A stretch of 24,078 bases of DNA from Obelidium mucronatum (taxonomy: Eukaryota; Chytridiomycota; Chytridiomycetes; Chytridiales; Chytriomycetaceae): assembly GCA_025765595.1 (NCBI GenBank), contig JAIVFH010000370.1, positions 1-24,078 on the forward strand, in the 5' to 3' direction. How positions within the stretch are numbered: the stretch's first letter is position 1; each line of letters opens with the position of its first letter. Made by a program: the position numbers and the translations under genes. Positions 7,771-18,100 of this stretch are shown piece after piece. The notes under the pieces were generated by a model. The model did no database searches and was not told where the DNA came from. It worked only from the letters and a program-made list of their open reading frames with translations.

Positions 7771-10201
7771 ATGGATCCGCGCTTTGAACGGCAAACCCAA
7801 AAGTATCTTTCGAAAGCCAGCCAGCGCAAAGAAAAGCGCAAGAGAGACAGCGACGATGATCCGTTTGTGGTCAAATACGGTGACCGGTACTTAGCAGTTC
7901 TCCCCTAAGTTGTTTCTGCTAAACTGGCTAGACTGACCACCGACAACTCAGGGCGATCGCAGTTTCCTCGGACGAGTCGCGGCTGCGCTTCGATCTTCTG
8001 AATTCGCCGCATTCGAGCGGCCTCAATGCGGGCGCAGCTGTCAAATCAGAAAACAGTTCTGGCCAAGATTCGCAGAAAGGTTTCTGTTGCGCTGAAGCGA
8101 TGAAGACTAAACTTGCTTGCTTTAATTAAAAAAGAATTCGTGGCGAACATGTACTCTTCCATTCTGCAGTCGGAACTGCTCGGTGACGCGGCTTCAGTTC
8201 TCTCAAACAGTGTCACCAACACCCCAACAACACCGCGGAAGGGGACTTCAGTGACTGTGCCGTCAACTCCTCACTCGGCAAATAAACGCGTCCAGCAATT
8301 TAACCCGCAAGCGTCACAGTCTCCTTACTATGGCCCAGCCATCACAACTGATCACTGTTCCGCGAACCTCACTTCAGCAATCTCTCCTGGCCCCAGAAGC
8401 TCAAACTATGTCATCACACCAAAACATATGAGACAAGCCCACTTTAATTCCGTGTCATCATCCCCATGTGCTTCACGACGAAAACTGTTTCCCACTGCTG
8501 GTACCCCCACAAAAGGCACAAACTCTATCACAACTCCAACAAAATATTCGTTATCCTCATTTTCTCCAGCGTCTCCGTCAGTTTCTGGAACGCGTCGTCG
8601 ATCCACCTATCTTGAACAGTTTTTCCAATCAACAATGTCCACTTCTCCTTCTTCACACGCGTTGTCATCATCGCCGAGGCCGAGAACGTCTCAGATTATT
8701 CAGGCAGCTATGGCGTTGAAACCAAGATCAATCGCAAAATCCCCATACAAGGTATTATTTTTTTTAACTATGCAATCTCAACTTAAGATTATCTGTGACT
8801 GACTCTTTTTTTTTTCTTGCATTTCTCAAGGTCTTGGATGCACCAGAACTACAAGACGACTTTTACTTGAATTTGGTGGATTGGAGTGCTGGAAACATTC
8901 TTGGTGTTGGTTTAGGTGGTTGCGTGTATCTTTGGGATGCAGGGTCTTCCAAAGTGACAAAGTTGTGTGATTTGTCGGTTCCACCTGTTGCCGCCGCTGC
9001 CGCCACCGCCGGTGGGGTTATTCCTTCTGGAGATACAGTCACGTCGTTGAATTGGAATCCGAGAGTAAGAGAATTTTTCTTTGAAATACAACACCCTATT
9101 CCTTGATTATTGATGTTTTTTTCTTGTGGTAACAGGGAAACTTGGTAGCAATAGGAACAAACAAGGGGATCGTGGAAGTATGGGACGTTCAAGCTGAAAA
9201 ACGAGTTCAAGAACTCAAGGGGCATGAATCTCGCGTTGGATCTATTGCTTGGAATGGAGATATACTCACCACAGGATCACGGGATCGAAAGTATGTAACA
9301 TGATATTCATCCTCTCTTTATTTTTATTTTTTTATTTTTTTATTTTATTTTTATTTTTTGGTTTTGGACACCACAACCAACCGAAAACTCTCCAAAACAG
9401 CATCTTTTTTCGCGATATCCGAATCGCACACGACTCTGAAGGAATCACATCCCGCCTCACATCGCACCGCCAAGAAGTATGCGGCCTCAAATGGTCCTGC
9501 CCCCCGACAAACGACAACCTCCTCGCCTCTGGCGGAAACGACAACAAACTCCTCATCTGGGACCGCGCGAACCTAAAAGAACCTGTACACACGTTCAGGG
9601 ACCACCAGGCCGCTGTCAAGGCGATCGCGTGGAGCCCGCATGCGAGTGGGTTGCTTGCAAGTGGTGGTGGGACTGCGGATCAGAAGATTCGGTTTTGGAA
9701 TACGTCGTCGACGGGGAATAGTGGTGGTGCGGCGGCGGCGGCGTTGAGTGTTGTGAATACGAATTCGCAGGTTTGTAATTTGGCGTGGTCGAGGAATGAG
9801 GATGAGATTGTTAGTACGCATGGGTTTAGTCAGAATCAGGTTGTGGTGTGGAAGGTGTCGACTGGGGCTGATGGGAAGGTATTATCACGTTGTTTAGACT
9901 TTTTTTTTGAGATTACGTTAACCATTTTATTAAATAGAGTCCGGAATTGAGTACTTTGGCTACTTTGACGGGGCACACTATGCGTGTTTTGTATTTGGCT
10001 GTTTCTCCAGATAACCAGAATATTGTGACTGGCGCTGGTATGTGTGGAGTACAAATTCCATCTTTTAAAAAAAACATTATTTAATAATTCTCGTATTTGT
10101 TATTATTTCCAGGGGATGAAACATTACGGTTTTGGAGTGTGTTTGGTAAATCAAGAAGGAGGAAAGACAATGAATTGAACCATGAACAAATGATTCGATG
10201 A
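7771..10201 (+). CDS. CDH1: Fizzy-related / Cdh1 APC/C activator (638 aa)
   Basis: Exons 7771-7886, 7952-8079, 8135-8751, 8831-9064, 9136-9290, 9401-9878, 9938-10037 and 10113-10201 join in phase to 638 residues. Cdh1-type WD40 proteins load substrates on the anaphase-promoting complex in late mitosis and G1. Hallmarks are SSILQSELLGD, then KSPYKVLDAPELQDDFYLNL and NILGVGLGGCVYLWD leading into the seven-blade WD40 region (about 288-625), with VASIAW-like, GSRDRN and GGNDNKLLIWD repeats, and a C-terminal Ile-Arg (IR) tail used for APC/C docking. The N-terminal half is rich in Ser-Pro and Thr-Pro sites, as expected for CDK control. The C-box is odd. Where DR[FY]IPxR is expected, splicing gives DRAIAVS, with an intron cutting the Arg codon. 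The protein is longer than typical homologues because of a Ser/Thr-rich linker and an Ala/Gly insert. Confidence 0.93.
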
Positions 10202-10205
10202 AGTT

Positions 10206-10320
10206 AGGAGGAAGTCTCTTTTTTTTTCTATTTTTTTTTTTTTTAGCTGCAACGAGTTTGTGTTTTCTGCTTCGCTCTCGGTCTCGCTCTCTCTCTCTCT
10301 CTCTCTTTTTCTTGGAATAG
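10206..10320 (+). repeat. T-rich and CT-repeat stretch in the convergent intergenic gap
   Basis: Downstream of the Cdh1 stop are T runs, then a CT dinucleotide run at about 10285-10306. The 157-bp gap separates two convergent genes and probably holds both 3' ends. Confidence 0.7.
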
Positions 10321-10358
10321 ACAAAAAAAAACTCTGTAATAATAAATCATTATTATTT

Positions 10359-11435
10359 TTAATCTACATTCTTCTGCTGATTCAAAACCCAATACGGTGT
10401 AACCCTCGCGATAAAATCCGCACGTGTATTCACATTTGGGAATTCAGTTTCCTGGGGAACAGGTTTCCCCAAAAACTCACAAAGCGGGGCCCAACCATCC
10501 TTGACATTGAACACAAGTAGTTTTTCAGGTGGGACGTTTGCTTTCACTTGGTCAATCCATTCATTATACACTCGAATGAAAGTTTCTTTATCTTTGGTGT
10601 TGGTGGTTCCGTTAAAAAGCCAAGGGACATTGAAGATGATTGATTTTATGAATGGTTTCTCGGCGCTTAAGTGGAGGATTGTATCTTTGAATGAGCCGTA
10701 CCATGCTGTTACCATGAAGAGTATACGTTATAAAAAGAATATAAAAAGAAAAAGAAAAAGAATAACACCGCCTTTGGCGGTTCTCTCCCCGTACCTTCAG
10801 CGTCATCCCTTACAGTCAAAATCACTTTGGCATTTGGATACTTTCGCATTTGGGCCATGTAAAAAGTAGATCCGGGCCAATCAATGGAAGCAGTATAAGA
10901 AGCCGGACGTGGAGTAGTAGTAGTAGTAGTCGTTGTACAAGAATCATCCTGATCAGTAGAAGGAGTAAAGATTGGTTCCCAATCGGAAAAGTTGAAACCT
11001 AGGGAATCGGGATGGCGGAGGAAGAATTTAAGAAGTGAAGTGAGATGAATGATATCATGGTATACGGTCGTATTACGTGAATGAAGAAAAAGGAATACAG
11101 CGCCTTCGGCGGATGCTCACCGCCTTTGGCGGTCGACGTATGATTACCGCCTTCGGCGGCTGGATCGCCTTCGGCGGACGGATACATAAAATACCATAAT
11201 CAGGACCAGAAATAACATTTAACCACTTTTCATAGTCATTGTGTTTGTCGCAGTCGAGCATATGGTAAGTGGGATACCCTAGAAGCTCCAAGGCAGCCTT
11301 CAGAGACGTTGTCCCAGTTCTCCCTGACGGATACAATAGTTGCATTTTGAGTTGAAAGCAGCATTGAAGGAGGGTAAAAGGATCATGGATGAGCAACAAC
11401 ACACCAAAGCCGGCACCGATAATCTCCAATGGCAT
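10359..11435 (-). CDS. Sulfotransferase-like P-loop protein (236 aa)
   Basis: Exons 11435-11405, 11323-11195, 10998-10795 and 10705-10359 join in phase to 236 residues. The start MPLEIIGAGFGRTGTTSLK is the phosphosulfate-binding loop of the fungal/bacterial sulfotransferase family (Sulfotransfer_4 type). ALELLGYPTYHM, SIDWPGSTFY and NAKVILTVRDDAEAWYGSF are the other family blocks, and VRDD matches the second nucleotide-binding strand. Family members are cytosolic, and the substrates of most are unknown. An insert with eight consecutive Thr, coded by an ACT microsatellite (10913-10930 on the + strand reads AGT), separates the N-terminal part from the SIDWP block. Introns 2 and 3 contain GC-rich palindromes. 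The gene is head-to-head with the next gene across 136 bp, so they may share a promoter. Confidence 0.85.
10767..10781. repeat. 15-bp GC palindrome (ACCGCC-TTT-GGCGGT)
   Basis: A perfect 6-bp stem with a 3-base loop lies in intron 3 of the sulfotransferase-like gene. It is one of a small family in this window (see 11101-11177 and 12647-12661). Confidence 0.85.
11101..11177. repeat. Cluster of four GC-rich palindromes in an intron
   Basis: Four hairpins with core CGCC-TTC/TTT-GGCG lie at 11101-11111, 11119-11133, 11147-11159 and 11166-11176, all in intron 2 of the sulfotransferase-like gene. The stem sequence is conserved while the spacers differ, so the palindrome itself is the repeated unit. 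Confidence 0.85.
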
Positions 11436-11571
11436 TTATTGTGATTAAAAAAAAGAAATCGAAAATTACGCCACTTTTTCTTCATCAATGAATATTTAAT
11501 ATGGAGATACTCTTTGATCAGGAAGAAAAACAATGAGAATAAAAAAACAAACAATGCAACAAGATTGAACA

Positions 11572-12607
11572 ATGCAAACAAAGACGTTCCAAGTGCCGCA
11601 CACAAAAGTGGCCGTGACGCCGACGGGGCTGTCGCTGACCAAGGACGGATTTGTGGTCACCGTGGATGCGCACGTCAACGCGTAAGCGGTGGATGGTCGT
11701 TGATCGGGTAATCACGTTGCTGACCAATCAGAACAGCTTCCGGCTTGTCAGCGACTCGCGGCGGCTGCCGGCGCTGTCTTCATCTTCATCTTCGTCTTTG
11801 TCGTCGTCGAAGCGACTGATGGCCGACTTTGCGCTTGCCGACGCGCAAGCCGCTGCGGCACACAAGCTGCCGTGGGACGCAGCGCCGGCGCGGCCCGCGT
11901 CGCGAACGCTGCTGCTGCGGCCGCGCGCGGCGACGGAGGCGAAGCCGAAGCAGAAAAGTGCCCCCTTGGGTGCCCCCCTGGCGCGCGCCCGCAGCCGCAG
12001 CCTGGCGCCGGCATCGGCGCGCTGCGAATCGGCGCGCTGCGAGGACGAACGAGAACAAGAATGCAGTCTGCCAAGGCTGGTGGCGGCGCCAAGTCCGCCA
12101 AAGAGGCAGCAGCTGAAACAACTGCACCGGAAGCTGGAGATTGGCGCAAACGGCGAGATTGTGCATTCGCGTGAACCCTCTTCTTCTTCCTCAAAAGGGG
12201 ACAAGAAGAAATCACACTGTCAGCAACAGCAACAGCAAGCACAAACACAACTACTGGATCAGTCATTCAGCGAATTATACGCTGTCAGAGACGTCACGGA
12301 TGTAGATACTGCCTGGCTTTCCTCTGTAACAGGCGATATTGGTGATTCAGAAACATCCCTCGATGAAGAAGCCGAAATGAAGAGAAACGAAGCGAGAATG
12401 GCGGAACTTTGTAGGCAAGAAGAACTTGCGTTTAAAAACAAGTTGATTCCTTTGGATTCTCTTGCTCCTGGTTCCTTGATTCGTGAAAATCTGCTTGATC
12501 AAGTTGCTGCCAAAGAAGCTGCTGCTTCTCTGAAGTTGAATTCTTCATCTACCTCGGGAAGCATTAAAACTTCTTGCATTACTTTGGATTTTTCTGCCAA
12601 AGATTGA
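11572..12607 (+). CDS. Unrecognised low-complexity protein (326 aa)
   Basis: Two exons, 11572-11681 and 11737-12607, join in phase 2 to 326 residues. The intron ends aatcagaacag, and the second of the two AGs keeps the frame. The N-terminus reads MQTKTFQVPHTKVAVTPTGL and VVTVDAHVN. Then come a Ser run, an Ala/Arg/Pro-rich basic segment, a Lys-rich patch, a Gln run (QQQQQQAQTQ), and a more ordinary C-terminal part with a charged helix (EEAEMKRNEARMAELCRQEE). No family is recognised. The first 440 bases of exon 2 are strongly GC-rich and leave long open frames on the other strand; these are shadows. The C-terminal third has the balanced base use of the neighbours. Confidence 0.65.
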
Positions 12608-12646
12608 TTTTCCGCCAAAGGCAGTGTACCATACTTTGTCGTCCCT

Positions 12647-12661
12647 ACCGCCAAAAGCGGT
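12647..12661. repeat. 15-bp GC palindrome between two + strand genes
   Basis: ACCGCC-AAA-AGCGGT, with one mispair in the stem, lies between the stop at 12607 and the ATG at 12716. A weaker relative (CCGCCAAAGGCAG) lies at about 12612-12624, so the pair sits in the 3' flank of the upstream gene. Confidence 0.7.
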
Positions 12662-12715
12662 ATTCTTTTGTTTTATTCTTTACCGTTGAAGGAAAATCGT
12701 TAAATAAACTTAAAG

Positions 12716-14003
12716 ATGCTAACACATCACTATTCCGAAGAGACGCTTCACAACTCTTCCAGTTCAAACGACACATCCTCAATCAACTACACAGCTCTCT
12801 TTAACGCGCTTTCTCTCGAAGAATTTGTTATTCTCGGCGTGATCATGGGTAATTCTACTAACCCACCGTCTATCCTTCTAAAACAAAAAAACGAGCAGGC
12901 CTCGTTTGTAACACATCTCTCATTGGAATCGTATGCACTCTGACGCGTTGGATCTCCACAAACTCTGATACCTTCTGGATCGGTGCATCCGTCATGTCAA
13001 TCTTTAACATGTCATGCATCGCCTTCCAACTCCTGGATCTACACACGTATTTTTTGGATGAGAGCGCTTGCGTGCAAGGAAATCTATGGAATAATATCGC
13101 GTCGCATTTCTTTTACTTGTTGTTTGACGGGTTTATTGTCATGAAGGCGTATGAAACGAGTCGCAACAATCAAGGGGTGTTGGGTGGGGCGGTTGTTTTA
13201 CTGGTTCATCGGATTGGGTGGGGTGTTTTTGATTGTGCCAAGAGTTTTGGCGTTTGGGTGAGGCGTCATCGCCGAAGGCCGTGTTTTTTTCTTCATCTTC
13301 TTCCTTCCCATTTTTAAAACTCTTTCCTTAATCTCAAACGACCAATGGGCTGATCAACTTAAATTGATCTCTTTATTTTTTTCATTTAGGATTCATCATT
13401 GCTGGCTTGCAACTGTTTGTACTCTCTTTCAATCAAACCTACGAAAGTCAACTGAAACCTCAAGATTCTTATACATTAGATTACCAATATCCAGTTAGTG
13501 GAATCGGATACAACGTTTCAGACATGCTTTTAGTGGTGTATTCAACTCTGGTTTCACTGGGATTCAATTTATCTGGGTTTTCGACAAACTTGGGAAGCGT
13601 TTTCTGGATCCTTGTTCAAGAAAACAGTTAAAAACCCCTCGATATTTTCCTTCAAACTTTTTTCTCACTCAAAAAGGAAAAAAAACCAGTCTTGCGCTCT
13701 GTATTAGTTGTTGGAATCAGCTCCTACCAAATCTATACAAGTTTAAATTTCCAACAAGATCAGTTCAAGCTGGAAGTATCCTATGTTATTCAAAATCTTG
13801 TCTATGCCATGTGCGTGAATGCGGAACTCTTTCTGATGGATTCGAGGCAAGCCAGCAAGTCTGCACTGTTGAAGGACTTTTTATTGCCCCCGTCGTTACA
13901 GCCACCACCACCACCACGGGCATCGGCATCACAAGTCCAAGACGACTCGCGAAATACAGAAAAGAATTCAGTTACAAAGCCGTTTTTGATTTCAGGCAGT
14001 TAA
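12716..14003 (+). CDS. Multi-span membrane protein (about 349 aa)
   Basis: Exons 12716-12848, 12899 to about 13264, 13390-13626 and 13690-14003 give about 349 residues in a consistent phase. The N-terminus is Ser/Thr/Asn-rich with Asn-x-Ser/Thr sites, as for an outside-facing end. Hydrophobic segments follow: FVILGVIMGLVCNTSLIGIV, then FWIGASVMSIFNMSCIAF, FFYLLFDGFIVM, VLGGAVVLLVHRIGW, FIIAGLQLFVLSF, MLLVVYSTLVSLGFNL, SVLVVGISSYQIYTSL and VIQNLVYAMCVNAELFLM. This suggests seven or eight spans, like a receptor or channel, but no family signature is recognised. The C-terminal tail is Pro/Ser-rich. The donor of the third-exon join is uncertain: 13264 (C|gtcatc) keeps the frame, whereas the better-looking gtgagg donor 8 bases upstream does not. 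Confidence 0.65.
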
Positions 14004-14071
14004 TTGGGAAGTTAAAAGAGAAAAGAAAAAAGAGAGTAATTTTTTTGTGGCAATTAATTGGCTACTTTTTT

Positions 14072-16300
14072 TTATTGCGCTTTCAAGTTTGGCAATAATA
14101 TTGGTTTCACTTTCCTTCCTAGCCCTTTCCCCATCTCTGACTCCACAAGTCCTCGAATCCCATTCAATCTGCCCGCTGGTTTTCTGTCCACCATCATTTG
14201 GGCAACGATTGCAGCTGCAAGCATCATTTCAGGTGGCATGCTTCGTCGAACGCATTTCAAATGATTGCCGGTGCTGGTACTCGAACTGTTGCTTTTGAGT
14301 TTATCTCTAGTACTACCAACTGGAGGTTCAATGATAAGCTCCCAACGATCCAGTGTATGCTTTCCTTCCCCCGAATCACCACCGCCAAGAGGAGAACCAC
14401 CACCAACAAGAGATTCTTGTCTCTCTGGGATCTTTACAAACGTTCCCGCATGCCGTGATGTTTTTTGATCCAAGAACCGGTATGTATTCTTGTTTCCCAT
14501 CATGATTGCTGAACTAACGCCGTCTCTGTTTGTTTCCCAATAGTCTTCTCCTCCTACAACGATTGCAGCGTCGGCGTTATCGCCGCTGCCATTCAAAGAG
14601 GCGATTGATTGCGGGTTTTGGGTAGAGTATTGCCCGTGCTGGTGGTGCTGGTGAAGATGATGCTGCTGCTGCTGCTTCTTCTGCTGGGAGTTGCAATCCG
14701 ACACAGCAGCTTGAACAACATGAGTCCCCCACCCATTCCACTTCATCAAAAGCCTCGTAAAAGGCATAATCATGCTATCCCCAACACACCCTGTAGGACT
14801 CGCGATCCCAACGACCCCACCTGCACCGACCCTCCCGCAAAAGTTGTCGTGGCGCAAGTTCATTGTCGGGGGTTGCTTGTTGGCGATGCATTTGTTGGAT
14901 AAGCTGCCGTAGATTGTGTTTGCTTGGCCGGTGGAGGATTCGGGGCATGTTCGGTCGAGGGTTCCAATGAGGTACCATTTGGTGGTGATTGGTTTGGGGG
15001 TTGGCTTGTTGGTGTTGGTGGTGGTGCTGTTGCTGTTTGGAGTATTGTTGTTGTTGCTTGTGTTTTTGTTGTTTGAGTCAGCAAGGATGTATCGGTAAAA
15101 GTCGTAGTTGAAGCCAGTGAATCCAATTCGCTCAGAGAGTTTCCATACTTTTCTGCCAGTTGTGTCGCAGAGGATTAAGGTTTGTTTGGTTCCGACACTC
15201 TTTCGATGGATTTTGTAAATCAGTGTTCCGTTGCTGGAAAGACGAACGTCTCCACCTTGAAAACGACACAAAAAAACAAAAAAAAAAAAAAAAAAAAAAA
15301 AATCAGTAAACATTTTAAAACTTTCTTTTTCTTCTTATTTACCTCCATTCCATCGATGACTTGAATCAAAAGCGAGATTCGCTTGTCCATACGAAACTGA
15401 TTCTCAAAAATCCGAGGATCTCCTAGACCGACTCCCATACCTCCCCACTCGTCCACGTTTTTTTCTTGAGCGTTTCGAGGAGGGATTTGGGTTTCCGCGA
15501 CTTGGCTAGGTAAGAGGCCTCCGTTTCGCGCTCGGTCTACCCATACAGCCAACCTTGCCTGCAGGACGGAAGAAAATTAGGTTCTGAATAAATAATATAT
15601 AAAGTGCTTGTGTTTCAGGGTTGGTCTTACAGGAGCTCCGACTTCGCTACTATCATATGCCCAAGTTTCCTTCTGTCCAGCGTATTTCTCTCGCGGCACA
15701 AAATCACTACTTGGATCAGGACGAATACCAACAGGGTGCCGATGCAGTGTGGGAACGTTTCTTTTTTTGTTGAAGCATGGGGGGAGAGAGGGGGGTTGAA
15801 GTTGAGTAAATCTGCAAACAATAGGCAAGGTGGGGAGACAAACAGCCAAACCTTGGTGCCAAAAAGTGATACTGAGAGTTCCTCAATTTGACTTGCTCCG
15901 GACTCAACGACCCAATCATTGTTGCTCCTCGATTATGGATTGTATCCGTCGTGTGGATGAGATTACTTTTTGTGGAAAGGAAAGGAATCAAGGTTGTAAC
16001 GCGTTCGTTTTTGATTGCACCAAATGCGATGCTATGGCGGCGGTGGCATTTATTGCGTAGTATTGAGGGAGACGGGTCGATTGATGGCATGTGGAGGTGC
16101 GATGGTTCTTGGAATCTGACTTGCTGTTGTAAAGGTGTCGCGTTGTTCTTGTCAATCTGAAGCAGTGCGGCTTGTGTTGAAAAGAGACATGGGATTGTTG
16201 AGATTGTTGATAGACTTGAGGGTGGTCCGTATGTATGTATTTGAGATATTGGGGTCACAGTGGGTTTGAGTGATTCGTCTGGTCCTGCAAGAAGTGCCAT
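14072..16300 (-). CDS. Unrecognised protein with Asn/Gln/His-rich insert
   Basis: Exons 16300-15852, 15811-15631 and 15558-15343 join in phase (282 codons). A large last exon, 15255-14072, follows an intron with a 25-base homopolymer. That last join is out of phase by one base, so either the donor is different (a gtatgg donor inside the third exon would keep the frame) or a base is wrong. The last exon has LSSNGTLIYKIHRKS and TLILCDTTGRKVWKLSERIG, a strand pattern that faintly recalls tubby/LURP-like barrels, then an Asn-rich stretch, a Cys-containing central block, a Gln/His run and a Gly/Ser-rich end. Function unknown. The 3' end faces the membrane-protein gene across 68 bp. Confidence 0.6.
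15278..15302. repeat. Poly(A)/poly(T) tract of 25 bases in an intron
   Basis: 25 A on the + strand (T on the sense strand of the overlying gene) lie upstream of the acceptor at 15256. It probably acts as the polypyrimidine tract. Confidence 0.95.
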
Positions 16301-16469
16301 TGTTGTGGGAGGAAACGAGTTTCAACAACAAGAATTCCAAAATGAAGAAAGTTACGGCAAAAAGCTATGCGACAGAACGTTTATTTCTTTCCACAACTAT
16401 ACCTATTTTAGTTTTGCTTTCAACTTTGACAAAAGATTCATTGTTACAACAACATCATGATCTTTGACT

Positions 16470-17810
16470 TTACTTTGACTGCAGCTGTTCTTGGAATGCT
16501 TTACGAAGAAGCACGGATACTTCTTCAGTGTCACACAGACCGATAGACCTGCTCAGATCGCCAGAAGAAACTCTAGAATCTGCCAACAACCTTTCTACAA
16601 CATTTGTACGCCCATTGTAAGAGGCCCACAAAAGTGCGCTATTATTGTCAGCTGCTGGGTCAATTCGAGAATCAGCAAGCAGAAGTGTGACCGCTGTGAT
16701 GCGACCAGCCTCTGCCGCTGTGGTCAATACTTCGGCATCTGGAACAATACGTTTGTCTTTCAGCAGGAGCGTCAAAACTCCGATAAACCCACGTTTAACT
16801 GAAGCCATCAAGCATTGAACTCCAATTTCGGTCGGATTCATCCTTGGATGTGCCAATAAAAAGCCCACAGCTACGGGAAAACCTCCTTGACAAGCCAGAA
16901 GTAGCGCATCCTGGTGGGGTGATACTCGTGAATCTTAAAGCAAAAGATTCAGAATATTGGATCTTCCATCTCTTGCAGCCAGGCACACAGCCTCGTCATT
17001 TCTTGACGTTGGATCCACTTTTGGGTGCCGTAATAGAAGTCCGACAATCTCGCGATAGCCATGATTCACTGAGGCACGAATAGAGACATTGTTACCTGCA
17101 GACGGGTCCACGCGTGTGTCTTTCAAAAGTAGCTGGACAACCTGGGAATGACCATGTGTAGCTGCGTGCCGAATACTCATGTCCTCGCAATCCGACGGAT
17201 CAACTCTGGAATCGGCTAATAGCAATATTGCTATTTGCTGACGGCCATATAATGATGCACTTCTAATCGCATAGTTTGAGCAATCACTTGGGTCTGCCTT
17301 TGATTCTTTCAACAAGAGTCGAACTACTTGAAGATTGTTGGTTTTAGAGGCCCATCGGATCGCTCTATTTTCCCGGCAGGCCACATCAAATCTTGGAGAT
17401 TTTAATAGTGCTTCCATCACTTGGCTTCCCGACAAACACCAGCGAAAAGGAGAGTATAGTCCATCCAAATATTGCGTCACGTCGTCTTCAATTGGCAAGT
17501 CTGCCGAGAGAATTTTACCATAGATGACTATCTGGTAGTTGAATAGAAGGGCCTTCCAACTGTGTTCTTTGATGGAATGCATCTCCAAAAACTCCCATAA
17601 ATCCTTCCGTGATGTTTGCTGCTGAAATCTAACATGCGTGCGGCAAAATGCGAGGCTGTAAAGAATTGAATTCGCAAATACATGCTTAGAAAGCAGAGCA
17701 ATGTTGAGCAGGTTTTGGTCAATAGGCAAATAGCAAATAATGAGCTGAATTATTTCGAGCGGTAGAGAGTAGATGTTACATCTTTGCATAAATATGCTGA
17801 ATGAATTCAT
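16470..17810 (-). pseudogene. F-box / ankyrin-repeat gene interrupted by one nonsense codon
   Basis: From ATG at 17810 the frame encodes 291 residues and stops at TAA (16937-16935). The same frame then continues without other damage to 16470, giving 446 residues in all if the stop is ignored. Residues 14-55 are an F-box (SLPLEIIQLIICYLPIDQ). From about residue 130 on, ankyrin-like units of about 33 residues carry the repeated signature LLLxDSRVDPS. The stop replaces a residue of that signature, at LLL-stop-DSRVSPH, where siblings show Ala or Lys; AAA to TAA would be a single change. F-box/ankyrin proteins are expected to be SCF substrate adaptors. A truncated 291-residue product, a fresh null allele or a base error are all possible. 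No introns. Confidence 0.8.
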
Positions 17811-17901
17811 GTTGTTTTGTTATATTTTGTGACGTTGTGATACAAAAGGGCATCTTTCATTTAATATGGAAAAGGCGATTGCAAATTTTCAGTGAAAAAT
17901 A

Positions 17902-18022
17902 AAGTGAAGAATCTGAAAATTTTCACCTCCTTCTCGACCAATCAAAACGGAGGCAGATAAATTTCCAAGTGAAAAAATTAAGTGAAGAATCTGAAAATTT
18001 TCACTTCCTCCTCGACCAATCA
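17902..18022. repeat. Direct repeat, two 43-bp copies with CCAAT
   Basis: Copies at 17902-17944 and 17980-18022 (78-bp period) differ at about two positions. Each holds the palindrome GAAAATTTTC and ends in CGACCAATCA. They lie upstream of the F-box/ankyrin gene on one side and of a TATA box on the other. Confidence 0.85.
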
Positions 18023-18100
18023 GATCGCGAGGCCAAAAAAATTCCACAATTTTTTCACTTGTGCAAATTTTCACCATCAAAACAAAGAAATTTGTATAAA
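17938..18100 (+). promoter_or_regulatory. Putative core promoter: two CCAAT boxes and a TATA box
   Basis: CCAAT at 17938-17942 and 18016-18020, followed by TATAAA at 18095-18100, has the order and spacing of a + strand RNA polymerase II promoter. No + strand coding frame follows; the first ATG (about 18158) closes after four codons. On the - strand the same CCAAT boxes lie 130-210 bp before the F-box/ankyrin start and may serve that gene. Confidence 0.4.

Noticed and set aside
11101..11177. CRISPR-like array (regularly repeated palindromes)
   Set aside because: Units are only 11-15 bp, spacers are 3-13 bp and uneven, and the cluster lies inside a eukaryotic intron.
11728..12266. Long antisense open frames (up to 172 codons) opposite the low-complexity gene
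   Set aside because: They exist because GC-rich DNA has few stop codons. Composition is Arg/Ala/Pro-rich and there is no sensible start or splice context; the + strand frame splices cleanly.
14198..15098. + strand Leu/Val-rich frames opposite the Asn/Gln-rich gene
   Set aside because: They are reverse readings of Asn, Gln and Thr codon runs on the - strand, with no independent evidence.
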